In this document: piece by piece, positions 1 to 7,935 of the stretch
How positions within the stretch are numbered: position 1 is the stretch's first letter
How the letters are laid out: each line of letters begins with the position of its first letter
NCBI GenBank assembly: GCA_000493945.1
Contig: AWNW01000015.1
Location: 1-24,319, forward strand
DNA: 24,319 bases
Direction: 5' to 3'
Origin: Candidatus Hydrogenedens terephthalaticus JGI OTU-1
Lineage (GTDB): Bacteria > Hydrogenedentota > Hydrogenedentia > Hydrogenedentales > Hydrogenedentaceae
Program-made: the position numbers and the translations under genes
Notes under the pieces: generated by a model
The model's input: the letters and a program-made list of their open reading frames with translations, nothing else
The model's database searches: none
Told to the model about the DNA's origin: nothing

Positions 1-592
1 GCATGTAAACAAGAACACCAATATTATTTTCTCTACAAAAAGGAACTATTTCATATTCAGGGGAACGAAATAAAAGATTGTATCCAATTTGATTGGAAAC
101 GGCTGTCCCTCCTTGATTGAACCATTCTTGCATATTTTGAATTCCAAAATTGGATATCCCGATATGTCGAATTTTTCCTTGTTCCTGCAGTTTTTTCATA
201 GTTTGAGCCACTTCTCCAAAAGGAATATCTTTAGGAGGCCAGTGAATCTGATATAAATCAATGTAATCTGTATTAAGCCGTTTGAGACTTTCCTCACACG
301 AACGAATTAATTGTTCAGAGTGACAGTTTTGAGGACTTACCTTTGTCGCAATAATAATTTTCGAGCGTTTCTCCTTATCAATCATTCGTCCTAATTGGGC
401 TTCTGATTCGCCAGAGCCGTACATTTCCGCAGTATCAAATAAATTTATACCAATATCTATTGCGTAATCAATGACTTCTTTAACCTCTTTTTCATCGCTT
501 TTCCCCCAGAAAGAAGAATCTCCTATTTGCCATGCACCAAATGCAATAACAGAAACTCTTAGATTTGATGAGCCTAATAATACATATTCCAT
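1..592 (-). CDS. Aldo/keto reductase, partial (C-terminus beyond left edge)
   Basis: NAD(P)H-dependent oxidoreductase of the aldo/keto reductase superfamily, a cytoplasmic TIM barrel. The reading frame is open from an ATG at 592 to the left edge, giving 197 residues of a family usually near 300. The catalytic tetrad is visible: Asp53 and Tyr58 in NLFDTAEMYGSGESE, Lys84 in IIIATKVSP, and His117 in DLYQIHWPP. The later segment GKIRHIGISNFG is the usual strand-5/6 signature. The start begins MEYVLLGSSNLRVS, typical of the family; no strong Shine-Dalgarno is visible before it. It lies 39 nt downstream of the dynamin-like GTPase on the same strand and may be the last readable gene of that operon. 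The substrate cannot be told from sequence. Family call is firm; the full length is unknown. Confidence 0.93.
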   Translation of the reverse strand, partial: MEYVLLGSSNLRVSVIAFGAWQIGDSSFWGKSDEKEVKEVIDYAIDIGINLFDTAEMYGSGESEAQLGRMIDKEKRSKIIIATKVSPQNCHSEQLIRSCEESLKRLNTDYIDLYQIHWPPKDIPFGEVAQTMKKLQEQGKIRHIGISNFGIQNMQEWFNQGGTAVSNQIGYNLLFRSPEYEIVPFCRENNIGVLVYM

Positions 593-631
593 GAATAGAA
601 CTTTTCTAATCTTTGTTAAGTATTTTTATAA

Positions 632-2837
632 TTATACATCTTTATTTGTATTTGTCAAATTGGTTTTGAAGGCAGTTTCTATAATCTCATGAGCATGATT
701 TGCTATTTCATTAAGTTTATCCACTTTGCCCTGAAGCCGTTGTATAAGTTCCTGCTGGGCTTTTTGAAGACGGTCTTCTTCTTCGGCTAATTTTCGAATC
801 TGGTTATTTAACTGCATATTTAAATCATCAAAATAGGTTTGAATATCAGATATAAGTTGATTTTTCCGTGTTTCAAGTTCAGTTTTTGTTTTTTCTTTTA
901 ATCCCTGTATTAATGTCTTTTCTATATAAGTACTTATTTTTTCAATGAGTTTTTCCCTACGGATTTCATCTCCCCCCATAGAACGAGCAATCAGACCTAA
1001 AATTCCACCTAAAGTTGCTCCGATACCTCCTAAAATATATGCTGATATATGAGGGATAATGGGTAATGCGATACCTAAATAATCAGGCCAGGAAAATTGA
1101 CTTAAAAACCCTTCTCCTATAATGGCTCCTGTTACTCCGCCTAACAAAATACCCCCTGTGAAAAATAGAATATATGAAAATGCAAGACTGGCGTCTATGG
1201 CAACAATAGCACCTCTTTCAAGATTGATTTTTGATAAAGAGGTATGTTGAAAATTATATCCATTTTCTAAAATTTGATTTTTGACAAAATTTTCATACTG
1301 TTCAATGGACTGGTTTATTTCTGCAGACACAGATTTTAAGTAATTATCCAGGATTTCTCCTAATTTTTCCTGCAATGGGATATATTTATTCTTGCGAGCC
1401 TTTGTGAGGTTGTCGCCTGTGCATAACCATTGGCGAATAAGTTTGAATATTTCATTTTCGATAGATTGGCGGGAGAATAGGCGATTTATCAGATGATTTT
1501 GCCCTTCAAATTTTTCATCATTAATATTTCCACCTTCAGAGAGGGCATTTAATTGTTCGATAAGTTTTTCCATGAATTTAGAATTATTTTGTATTTCCTG
1601 ATAAAGTCTTTGCCGTTCTTTACGAATTCTTTCTAATCGAGGGTTTTGTTGAGCAAGTTGTATTTTCACTTCGAGAGGTTTTGCATAACGATATGCAAAA
1701 TCACGGATAAAACGACAGACCGATGTCAATACGGCACCTTCACGATTTTCTGTGTAAAGATAATCCAATAGTCTATTTTTAAATTGTTGGAAGGAACTTC
1801 GGTTCATGAGATAGTTAGCAATTTCTTCTCCCGGATTGGGTGCTTGTTCCAGTTGATTTCTTATGTTATATGGAATGTGGATTTTTTCGTTTTTATCAAT
1901 GTCGCTCAGTGTAATACTACCTCGCAATAATTGGGATGCATATAAAGCATATAGGGCAGATACGAAAAATATTTCGGGGTTCTGGACAGTCCCTTCAAGA
2001 CAACGAAGCAAATCCTTAGCGGGTCCCCTTCTTCCTTGCGGGTCTATTTCTTCTGGGTTTAACTGGTCGGATTTATTAATAACAAAAAATACTTTGCGTT
2101 GCCGTTCTTTTACTAATTTTGCAATAAAATCACGATTATGTTCATTGCCGGCACTTTGACTATCAAGTAAGCAAACTACAAGATGGCAATTGGGGATAAT
2201 GTCTTCGGTTACTTTTCTATGGGTTTCTGTAATACTATGAACACCGGGAGAATCTACAAGGGCAATATCTTCTTCTACGCTTGATTCGGGAATGATGGCG
2301 ATAACCTCTTCGATTTTTTCGCGTAGTATTTTGAGTTTAGGAAATTCTTCATCAGCCGTTAAGGTAACGATAGCACTAAGCGTTCTATACATATCTTCGG
2401 GATAATTCGATTTGTACTCAACAACCCAGTTATTAAAAGTTTCATCAGGATGAACATCTGCTTCTATTCCTGAATAAGATAGAAATTCTCTCAGTACCTG
2501 AACGACCTCCACAGCGATAGGTTGTTGTGCCCTTAAGACAACCTTCATGGTTTCTCCCACCATTACATAAGTTACTTTGGCAGTGCATTCTTCCAATACC
2601 ATAGGAAGATAAGTGTCTCCAAAAAAAGTATTAATTAAAGTGGTTTTTCCGACATTAAATTCTCCTAAAAAAAACAACGCGATATTTACCATCTTTGAGT
2701 TCTCTTTTTTTACCTTCTATACGCGTTTTTTCTAATTCTTTTTCTCCCTCAAATTCAGGGTCAGAAATAAATTGTTCCAATGCTTTAAGAGCATCAAATG
2801 CCCAGAGCCTATTTTCCTGATGAACCTTTATAGACAT
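632..2837 (-). CDS. Dynamin-like membrane GTPase, split by a frameshift at an 8-nt homopolymer
   Basis: Large GTPase of the bacterial dynamin-like family, expected to act on membranes. ATG at 2837 has AGGAG 8 nt upstream. The first frame reads about 60 residues to KDGKYRVVF, then leaves frame in a T8 run (plus-strand A8, 2667-2674). The main frame continues LGEFNVGKTTLINTFFGD down to the stop at 632. Removing one T gives a continuous 734-residue protein with KYRVVFLGEFNVGKTT, the normal lead into a dynamin P-loop. In that numbering: G1 GEFNVGKT at 58-65, G2 Thr near 85, G3 DSPG at 195-198, G4 NKSD at 254-257, a hydrophobic Gly-rich membrane-inserting segment at about 540-622, and coiled coils on both sides. 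An internal start at 2692 would also be open, but it cuts away the first beta strand of the G domain and has no clear ribosome site. It may be a pseudogene, a sequencing error or a slippage gene. Confidence 0.87.
2667..2674 (-). other. Homopolymer (T8 on coding strand) causing the GTPase frameshift
   Basis: Eight consecutive A on the plus strand, T8 in the mRNA sense, lie just before the P-loop. Upstream codons read GTT GTT TTT TTT AGG and soon stop; the conserved frame needs GTT GTT TTT TTA GGA, which requires seven T. The observed frame can be corrected by losing one base (or gaining two), not by an ordinary -1 ribosomal shift. Confidence 0.85.
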
Positions 2838-2845
2838 TTTTATCA

Positions 2846-2850
2846 CTCCT
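2846..2850 (-). promoter_or_regulatory. Ribosome binding site deciding the GTPase start at 2837
   Basis: AGGAG on the minus strand lies 8 nt before ATG 2837. A GTG in the same frame at 2846 overlaps the AGGAG and is therefore unlikely to be the start. This site supports translation beginning upstream of the frameshift, not at the internal ATG at 2692. Confidence 0.7.
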
Positions 2851-2904
2851 TATGTTAATTTTCTATAGAAATTACAAAATTATATAAATTTATCGAAATC
2901 ATTT

Positions 2905-5421
2905 TCATAAAACTTGTTTTGTTTGGATTACCCTCTTTTGTATAGAGTTTAACTCTTCATTATCAGGAATTTTTTTCAGTGCCTGATTTAAGATAGAAGT
3001 AGCCTTTTCAATTTCCCCCTGATTTTCATAAGAGGTGATAAGATTTATATAGGCTTCTGCCAATGTATCGTTGTGTTGTAAAGCCTTTTGCCACATTTCA
3101 CGGGCTTGTTCTTCCTGCCCTGAAAGAGATAACGCTAATCCGAGATTGTTCCACGCATTTGCATTATTCGGACATAACTCCAGCGATTTTTGATAGGCTT
3201 CAACCGCTTTAATTAGTTCATATTGATTAATATAGATATTTCCAAGAAGCAAATAAGCCTGACAATTCGTGGGGTCATATCTTATAACAGCATTAATCTG
3301 TTCTTTAGCATCGGAAAAATGGTTGGATTGGATAAGTAGATTAGCATAATTAATTCTCGCAAGAACATAATCAGGTTTTATGTGGATACATTTCTTATAT
3401 GCTTGTTCTGCTTTGTCTTTATTCCCTATTTGTTCATAAATCCAGCCGAGATTATTCCATGCAATATAAAGTTGTGGATTTAATTCTAAACATTTTTCAT
3501 AAAAAGAAACTGCCTCTGTATATTTTCTATCAAATTCAGCAATTCGTGCTAACTGGAAATAAGAAATGGGGTTATTCGGCTGAAGCGATTTAACTATTTC
3601 GTAATGACATTTTGCCTCAACAAAACTATATTGGTTGAAAAAAAGATTGGCGATATTTGCATGAGCAAGAGTAAAAGAAGGATTGCTTACAATGGAGCGG
3701 GAATAGAAGTATTGCGACTTTTCGTAGTCTCCCATTATTTCAAATAAATATCCTAATGCATTGAGTTCTGGCGGTGATGAGAGAGGCAAAGAAAAGTTCC
3801 TTGTCAGGATATAAATCCCTTCGGAAGGTCTGCCTGTTCTCCCTAATACTTGAGAATAGTTTATTCTCGCAAAAAGATTATTAGGGTCAAGTTCTAATGC
3901 CTTTTTGTAGTAGAACTTTGCCTTTGTTTCATCTCCTGCTAATGACGCAGAAAGACCGTTGCGGAAAAACCAAACAGATTGAGATGGCTGATAGCCTGTT
4001 AAATTTTTACTACCTATAAATAAAGCAATGAAAAATAAAATGGTAATGAAAAAGATTTTTATTTTTTGATTTTGTTGTATTGCGTTTACAAATTCATTAA
4101 TAGAATAAACTCCTAAAATCATAATAAAAGGCATAATTGGGATACGGTATCTGCTGGCAACAAAATAGGGAAGAACGGAAAAGAAGTAAATAATTGCAAT
4201 CAATAGGGGTATTAAAATGAAAATCTTTTTATAGTAATCGTCTTTATTAAATTTATAAAAGAAGGAAAATAACGCGGTGATTATTCCTGTAATAAATAAT
4301 GCAAAATAAAGGGAAAAACCCGGGAGGAATTTTAGAGTTTTTGAATAATATTTATCCCATGAGGGGACAGTATCGTTTGTTATTTCTGCAGGACCCCAAA
4401 ATAGAAGGAATTTTTTTAAGGTTAGTGATAACCATTCGTAAGGATGATTCCAAATATTGTTAAATGCAGATTTATAAAAATACTTATTGGCTTCTGAAAA
4501 AGAAAGGGAGGATTTGCCCAAACTTTTTCCCAATCCTCTAACAATTGCTGGATAATCAAAACAGGACCATTCATCACATCCAATCCATTCTTCAAGTTCA
4601 GGTATTCGTGGTTCCGCTCCATTTGATTTTGGATGATTTCCAACATAAAAATTTAGTCCACCGTAAGAAGATATAAATACAAAATCATGAGCAACAATAT
4701 AATTCCGTATGAAGCAAGGGACTATAGGAATAATTATCCCTAATAAAAATAAAGAGGATATAACAAGAAAACGAGAAAAAGATGGTTTTACAGGGGCGAA
4801 CATAAAAAATAGTAATGGGAATAAAACAAGCAAAAGCAGTCCGTTCGGTCGAAAAAGGGCAAATATTCCCAGAACGAAACCTAATAAGAAAGGATAAATG
4901 TTTTTGTTTGTTTTTTCTTTCCATCGGAGTATCAGAAAGAACCATACGAGAAGTAGAGTTATTGCAAATACCGGATAAGTTAGTTGAGATTCAAAATAAA
5001 TAAATCCCCAAAAAGTTGCCATGAATAGAGCAAGTAAATTGGCAAACCGTAGACTGTAATACTTTTTGGCTAAATACCATGCAAATATAATGTTCAAAAT
5101 ACCAAATGTATATTGGATAATTCTTGGTGTCCATGGGTTTCTTCCGAAAATGCGATATATTATAGAGAGTAAATAAGGATAACCTGGTGGTCTCCCGTGA
5201 GGAGTAGTACGAATTTCAGGGTCGTTTACATAAGGGGGGAGGGTCCAATCTGCTGTAGCAATACCTTTAGCCCAATAATCATTATATTGTGGGTCATAGA
5301 GTGGATTTGTAAACCAGGGTTCCTTACTTATTTCTTGTAGATATAAAATACGAAGGCAGATTCCCAAACATAATATAAGCAATAAAATATAGGGGATATT
5401 TCTTTTTTGTCTCTTTTGCAA
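2905..5421 (-). CDS. GT-C family membrane glycosyltransferase with C-terminal TPR repeats
   Basis: 838-residue two-part protein. Residues 1 to about 480 are polytopic membrane, with an N-terminal transmembrane helix, a first periplasmic loop carrying acidic residues (YDPQYND) and the motif GRPPGYPYLLSIIYRIFG, as in PMT/ArnT-like GT-C glycosyltransferases that take sugars from polyprenyl-phosphate donors. Residues from about 495 to 830 hold about ten tetratricopeptide repeats, for example YKKALELDPNN, WNNLGWIYEQIGNKDKAEQAY and WNNLGLALSLSGQEEQA, predicted extracytoplasmic. The start is TTG at 5421, supported by AGGAAGGA 7 nt upstream; no ATG fits as well. It lies 32 nt after the BACON-like lipoprotein and 67 nt before the GTPase, same strand, so probably one operon. 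It likely glycosylates a lipid or protein on the outer face of the inner membrane, with the TPRs recruiting a partner (inference). Confidence 0.85.
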   Translation of the reverse strand: MQKRQKRNIPYILLLILCLGICLRILYLQEISKEPWFTNPLYDPQYNDYWAKGIATADWTLPPYVNDPEIRTTPHGRPPGYPYLLSIIYRIFGRNPWTPRIIQYTFGILNIIFAWYLAKKYYSLRFANLLALFMATFWGFIYFESQLTYPVFAITLLLVWFFLILRWKEKTNKNIYPFLLGFVLGIFALFRPNGLLLLVLFPLLFFMFAPVKPSFSRFLVISSLFLLGIIIPIVPCFIRNYIVAHDFVFISSYGGLNFYVGNHPKSNGAEPRIPELEEWIGCDEWSCFDYPAIVRGLGKSLGKSSLSFSEANKYFYKSAFNNIWNHPYEWLSLTLKKFLLFWGPAEITNDTVPSWDKYYSKTLKFLPGFSLYFALFITGIITALFSFFYKFNKDDYYKKIFILIPLLIAIIYFFSVLPYFVASRYRIPIMPFIMILGVYSINEFVNAIQQNQKIKIFFITILFFIALFIGSKNLTGYQPSQSVWFFRNGLSASLAGDETKAKFYYKKALELDPNNLFARINYSQVLGRTGRPSEGIYILTRNFSLPLSSPPELNALGYLFEIMGDYEKSQYFYSRSIVSNPSFTLAHANIANLFFNQYSFVEAKCHYEIVKSLQPNNPISYFQLARIAEFDRKYTEAVSFYEKCLELNPQLYIAWNNLGWIYEQIGNKDKAEQAYKKCIHIKPDYVLARINYANLLIQSNHFSDAKEQINAVIRYDPTNCQAYLLLGNIYINQYELIKAVEAYQKSLELCPNNANAWNNLGLALSLSGQEEQAREMWQKALQHNDTLAEAYINLITSYENQGEIEKATSILNQALKKIPDNEELNSIQKRVIQTKQVL

Positions 5422-5453
5422 ATTGGTTTCCTTCCTGAACCATAGACAGAATA

Positions 5454-6452
5454 TTAATGGGATGATGGAACTAAATCGCTCGGTAAAAAGCCCGGCGGAA
5501 TAATATATTCTCCTGTGCCATAAGAAAGCCCGATAACTCCTGTTGCATTTGTATCTATATTTAGATAGTTAATATTTATTTTCCCAGTAAAGTAAAATTC
5601 TATCTGAAAAGTATTTTTGGCTTCATTATTTTCATTCTGATAAGTAGGAACATTTTCATAACTAATTACTATTCTATTTTGTAATTGCACATAGGATATG
5701 GTTCCTATATTGTTTATATTATTAATAGGAAAAATTGAAATGCGGGGAGAGTAAAAATGTCGTTCTAAATCTGTTATATCTTCTTCGCTCTTTGTTTTAG
5801 ATGATAATTCAGAACTTTGGAACTCTATCCAGCCTGCATAAGAAATGTAAAGAGTATCATAACTTTGTCCATAAAAAAGTGCTTTTTTACTATCAGCAAT
5901 TTGTAGTTTATATACATTTTTAAATAAAGAAAAGTTAATAATATTTTTTTCTTCAGACTTTGTGGGAAAATTAGTTATATTATTCGTTGTAAGTTTATAA
6001 AAACTCAGGCTATTATCAGGCATAAAGGACAAAGACTTATAAGCAAGGTCAATATTTTTATCAAATATTTCTGTAAAATAGTTTGGAGCCGTAGTAATGG
6101 GTAAAGAATATGACTCAAAAAAACTTTTTATATTAATATTTGCAGTTGCATATTCTGGATATGCTTTTTCTGTTTGAGAATAGAGACGGTTGAGATATAC
6201 TTGCACGGAGATTTTATCATTTTTTCCGAGAATGGCTTCATTAGGAGTAACTTCTAACCATGGTTTAGAAGGGTTAATCGTTATTGCAATTTTCGTATCC
6301 GTGTTTCCTTGATGGGTTATTTCAAAGGTTGTAAGGTTTTCTTCAGGGTCGAAGTGAATTGTTTTAGGGGTGATTACGAGTTGTTTACATCCGAAAAAGA
6401 AGGTTAAAAGGAGTAATACCAATAACTGTTGTGCTTTAATTCTTATCTTCAT
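5454..6452 (-). CDS. Lipoprotein with N-terminal BACON-like domain
   Basis: 332-residue predicted lipoprotein. A basic N-terminus and hydrophobic core lead to a lipobox-like FFGC with Cys22; Phe at -3 is less usual than Leu. Residues 24-110 (ITPKTIHFDPEENLTTFEI ... KPWLEVTPNEAILGKNDKISVQV) match the style of BACON/Ig-like all-beta domains, including the W-L-x-V-x-P turn. The remainder is beta-rich with a repeated aromatic/Asn pattern (for example TLYISYAGWIEFQSSE and GVIGLSYGTGEYIIPPG) and resembles a jelly-roll or nidogen-like extracellular domain; I do not recognise it with certainty. It is the first gene after the 6487-6515 promoter and precedes the GT-C/TPR gene. The Shine-Dalgarno is weak. 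It shares the lipobox-plus-BACON arrangement with the PASTA lipoprotein at 17759. Confidence 0.8.
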   Translation of the reverse strand: MKIRIKAQQLLVLLLLTFFFGCKQLVITPKTIHFDPEENLTTFEITHQGNTDTKIAITINPSKPWLEVTPNEAILGKNDKISVQVYLNRLYSQTEKAYPEYATANINIKSFFESYSLPITTAPNYFTEIFDKNIDLAYKSLSFMPDNSLSFYKLTTNNITNFPTKSEEKNIINFSLFKNVYKLQIADSKKALFYGQSYDTLYISYAGWIEFQSSELSSKTKSEEDITDLERHFYSPRISIFPINNINNIGTISYVQLQNRIVISYENVPTYQNENNEAKNTFQIEFYFTGKININYLNIDTNATGVIGLSYGTGEYIIPPGFLPSDLVPSSH

Positions 6453-6486
6453 ACTAATCTAATCTTTTTAGTTATGTTATGGGCAA

Positions 6487-6515
6487 ATTATAACAAAATA
6501 AAACAGGAAGATAAA
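6487..6515 (-). promoter_or_regulatory. Predicted extended -10 promoter for the lipoprotein-glycosyltransferase-GTPase-AKR operon
   Basis: On the minus strand TGTTATAAT gives a perfect -10 hexamer (6487-6492) with an extended TGn element. A 17-nt spacer separates it from TTTATC (6510-6515), a weak -35. It ends 35 nt before the lipoprotein ATG. No terminator-like hairpin separates the four following genes. Confidence 0.5.
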
Positions 6516-6542
6516 TTTCTTGTCTGGACAATCGAAAATATT

Positions 6543-7133
6543 TTAACTATTTTGAAATTGAATTAGCTCTGCTTTTGTAAATTTTACCTTATATAGAAAA
6601 TCCATTTGTCGGAGGGTGAGGGAATAATCAAATTCAGTCAGGGCGGAGATAGCATCTACAGGAACGATTACATTGTAATTGTGTAGTCGGGCTGATGAAA
6701 CGGTGTGTAAGACGCAGATATTCGCCACAGTACCAGCAACAATGACATTTTCAATTCCATAGATTTTCAGGATATGTTCCAGAGGTGTTCCGAAAAATGC
6801 ATCATACCGAAGTTTTTCTATAACAATATCGTGGGTTAGTGGCTTTAATTCATCAATGATTTGCCATCCCCAACTACCTTTAACAACATGCTCTCCCCAG
6901 ATGGGAAATTCTATGGGGTCATCATGAAAATGTGTATCTTGAGTGTAAATTATTTTCACACCCGATTGCCTTGCTTTATCAATTAATAATTTAATGGGTG
7001 AAATAATTTTTTGTGCATTAGGGGAGAACAATTTCCCATCGGGATGAACAAAATCATTTTGCATATCCACAATAATGAAAGCAGATGTTCCCCCATAAAT
7101 TGTTATCTCATTGATATTAGTCTGAAGTTCCAT
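6543..7133 (-). CDS. Isochorismatase-fold cysteine hydrolase, nicotinamidase-like
   Basis: 196-residue cytoplasmic hydrolase of the isochorismatase superfamily. The catalytic triad is visible: Asp23 in VDMQNDF, Lys106 in VIEKLRYDAFFGT and Cys138 in VANICVLHTV, with the cis-peptide region GTVAN. Candidate metal ligands Asp65, His67 and His81 (TQDTHFH and WGEHVVKG) match the pattern of nicotinamidases, which deamidate nicotinamide to nicotinate in NAD salvage; isochorismatases proper lack this metal site. Length fits nicotinamidases (180-220). GAGGGA lies 7 nt before the ATG. It is 94 nt downstream of the carbonic anhydrase on the same strand and may be cotranscribed. The family is certain; the nicotinamidase assignment is probable only, since ureidoacrylate- or carbamoyl-type amidases share the fold. 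Confidence 0.87.
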   Translation of the reverse strand: MELQTNINEITIYGGTSAFIIVDMQNDFVHPDGKLFSPNAQKIISPIKLLIDKARQSGVKIIYTQDTHFHDDPIEFPIWGEHVVKGSWGWQIIDELKPLTHDIVIEKLRYDAFFGTPLEHILKIYGIENVIVAGTVANICVLHTVSSARLHNYNVIVPVDAISALTEFDYSLTLRQMDFLYKVKFTKAELIQFQNS

Positions 7134-7227
7134 AATATTCCCTCAGGACTTATATTGAATAAATAATAAGTATATTTTAATCCAGAAGGAATAACGATTG
7201 AAAATAAAATCTATAAATGCATGAGTT

Positions 7228-7803
7228 TTACGATGAACCGATTTCGGTGGCTTTCGGCACTTCAATCAGTTTTCCGGAACGGACATCATATATATAACCA
7301 TAGATAGGAATTGTTTTCGGGACCAGGGGACATTTTCTAATCCTTTCAACATCATCAATTACACTCTGTTCAAGATTTTTGAATGTAAGCCAATTTATAT
7401 ATTGTCCAAAAGAAGAACCATTACCTTTTACAGGGTTTTTCCATTGATTTCCATCAAATACTGCGGTTTCGAGGCTTTCTGATAATAGTTCATGCATTAT
7501 TTCATTAGTAAAGAGTTGCATTCCGCAATCTGTGTGATGGATTACAAACCATTCCTTTGTTCCAAGAAGTTTATGCGATATGACTAATGAACGGATAGCA
7601 TCATCACTTGCTCTTCCGCCTGCGTTGCGAATTACATGGGCATCTCCTTCCGATAGTCCTGCAAATTTAGCAGGATCAAGTCTTGCATCCATACATGTTA
7701 ATATTGCAAATTGTCTTGCGGGGGGGATCTGTAAAGAACCTTTATCAAATTGTTGAACATAGTTTTCGTTTGCAGAGAGAACTTCATTTAAAATTTGGCT
7801 CAT
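7228..7803 (-). CDS. Beta-class carbonic anhydrase
   Basis: 191-residue zinc enzyme interconverting CO2 and bicarbonate in the cytoplasm. Zinc and catalytic residues are in place: Cys37, Asp39 and Arg41 in LTCMDARLD, and His90 and Cys93 in HHTDCGM, with HVIRNAGGRASDDAIRSL between them. The short form with CMDARLD followed by GDAHVIRNAGG is that of the clade typified by Mycobacterium tuberculosis Rv1284. The start is strongly supported by AGGAG, an A8 spacer and ATG. A C7 run (plus-strand G7 at about 7720) lies inside the gene and keeps frame. It is transcribed divergently from the cstA-like gene, so CO2/bicarbonate supply and carbon uptake genes share an upstream region. Coordinated control is an inference. 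Confidence 0.95.
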   Translation of the reverse strand: MSQILNEVLSANENYVQQFDKGSLQIPPARQFAILTCMDARLDPAKFAGLSEGDAHVIRNAGGRASDDAIRSLVISHKLLGTKEWFVIHHTDCGMQLFTNEIMHELLSESLETAVFDGNQWKNPVKGNGSSFGQYINWLTFKNLEQSVIDDVERIRKCPLVPKTIPIYGYIYDVRSGKLIEVPKATEIGSS

Positions 7804-7844
7804 TTTTTTTCTCCTTATCTATATTTTCATTTGTAAACAAGATG

Positions 7845-7863
7845 TGGAATAAAAAATATTCCA
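7845..7863. promoter_or_regulatory. Inverted repeat in the divergent carbonic anhydrase/cstA upstream region, candidate operator
   Basis: TGGAATA and TATTCCA are perfect 7-bp arms around AAAAA. The site is centred 51 nt from the carbonic anhydrase start and upstream of the cstA -10 hexamer. Placement suits a dimeric regulator acting on both promoters; such an A/T-rich palindrome could also occur by chance. Confidence 0.35.
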
Positions 7864-7897
7864 TACTTATTCCTCTATAGGATTTATTTTTTGTGTG

Positions 7898-7906
7898 TGG
7901 TATAAT
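7898..7906 (+). promoter_or_regulatory. Predicted extended -10 promoter element for cstA
   Basis: TGGTATAAT is a perfect TATAAT with an extended TGn element. No good -35 is seen 17 nt upstream. It lies about 30 nt before the cstA ATG, leaving a short leader with AGGAGGG. Confidence 0.5.
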
Positions 7907-7935
7907 TTTGAAATATAAGTCAGGAGGGTTTGACA

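Noticed and set aside
471..692. Short plus-strand frames inside minus-strand genes (for example 471-692, 1863-2159, 3399-3593, 11445-11678)
   Set aside because: They lie opposite strongly supported genes, have no domain or ribosome site, and read as low-complexity shadows.
2667..2674. Programmed -1 ribosomal frameshift at the slippery U run of the GTPase
   Set aside because: The downstream frame is +1 (or minus one base in the RNA) relative to the first; a -1 shift leads to the wrong frame. The same holds for 21372-21379.
2632..2692. Internal ATG at 2692 as the true start of the dynamin-like GTPase
   Set aside because: It would remove part of the first G-domain strand, its N-terminus is an out-of-frame reading of conserved KDGKYRVV codons, and no ribosome site precedes it.
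6520..6531. TTGTC-TG-GACAA palindrome between the nicotinamidase-like gene and the lipoprotein promoter as a terminator or operator
   Set aside because: The stem is only five base pairs with a two-base loop and has no T tract; too short to support.
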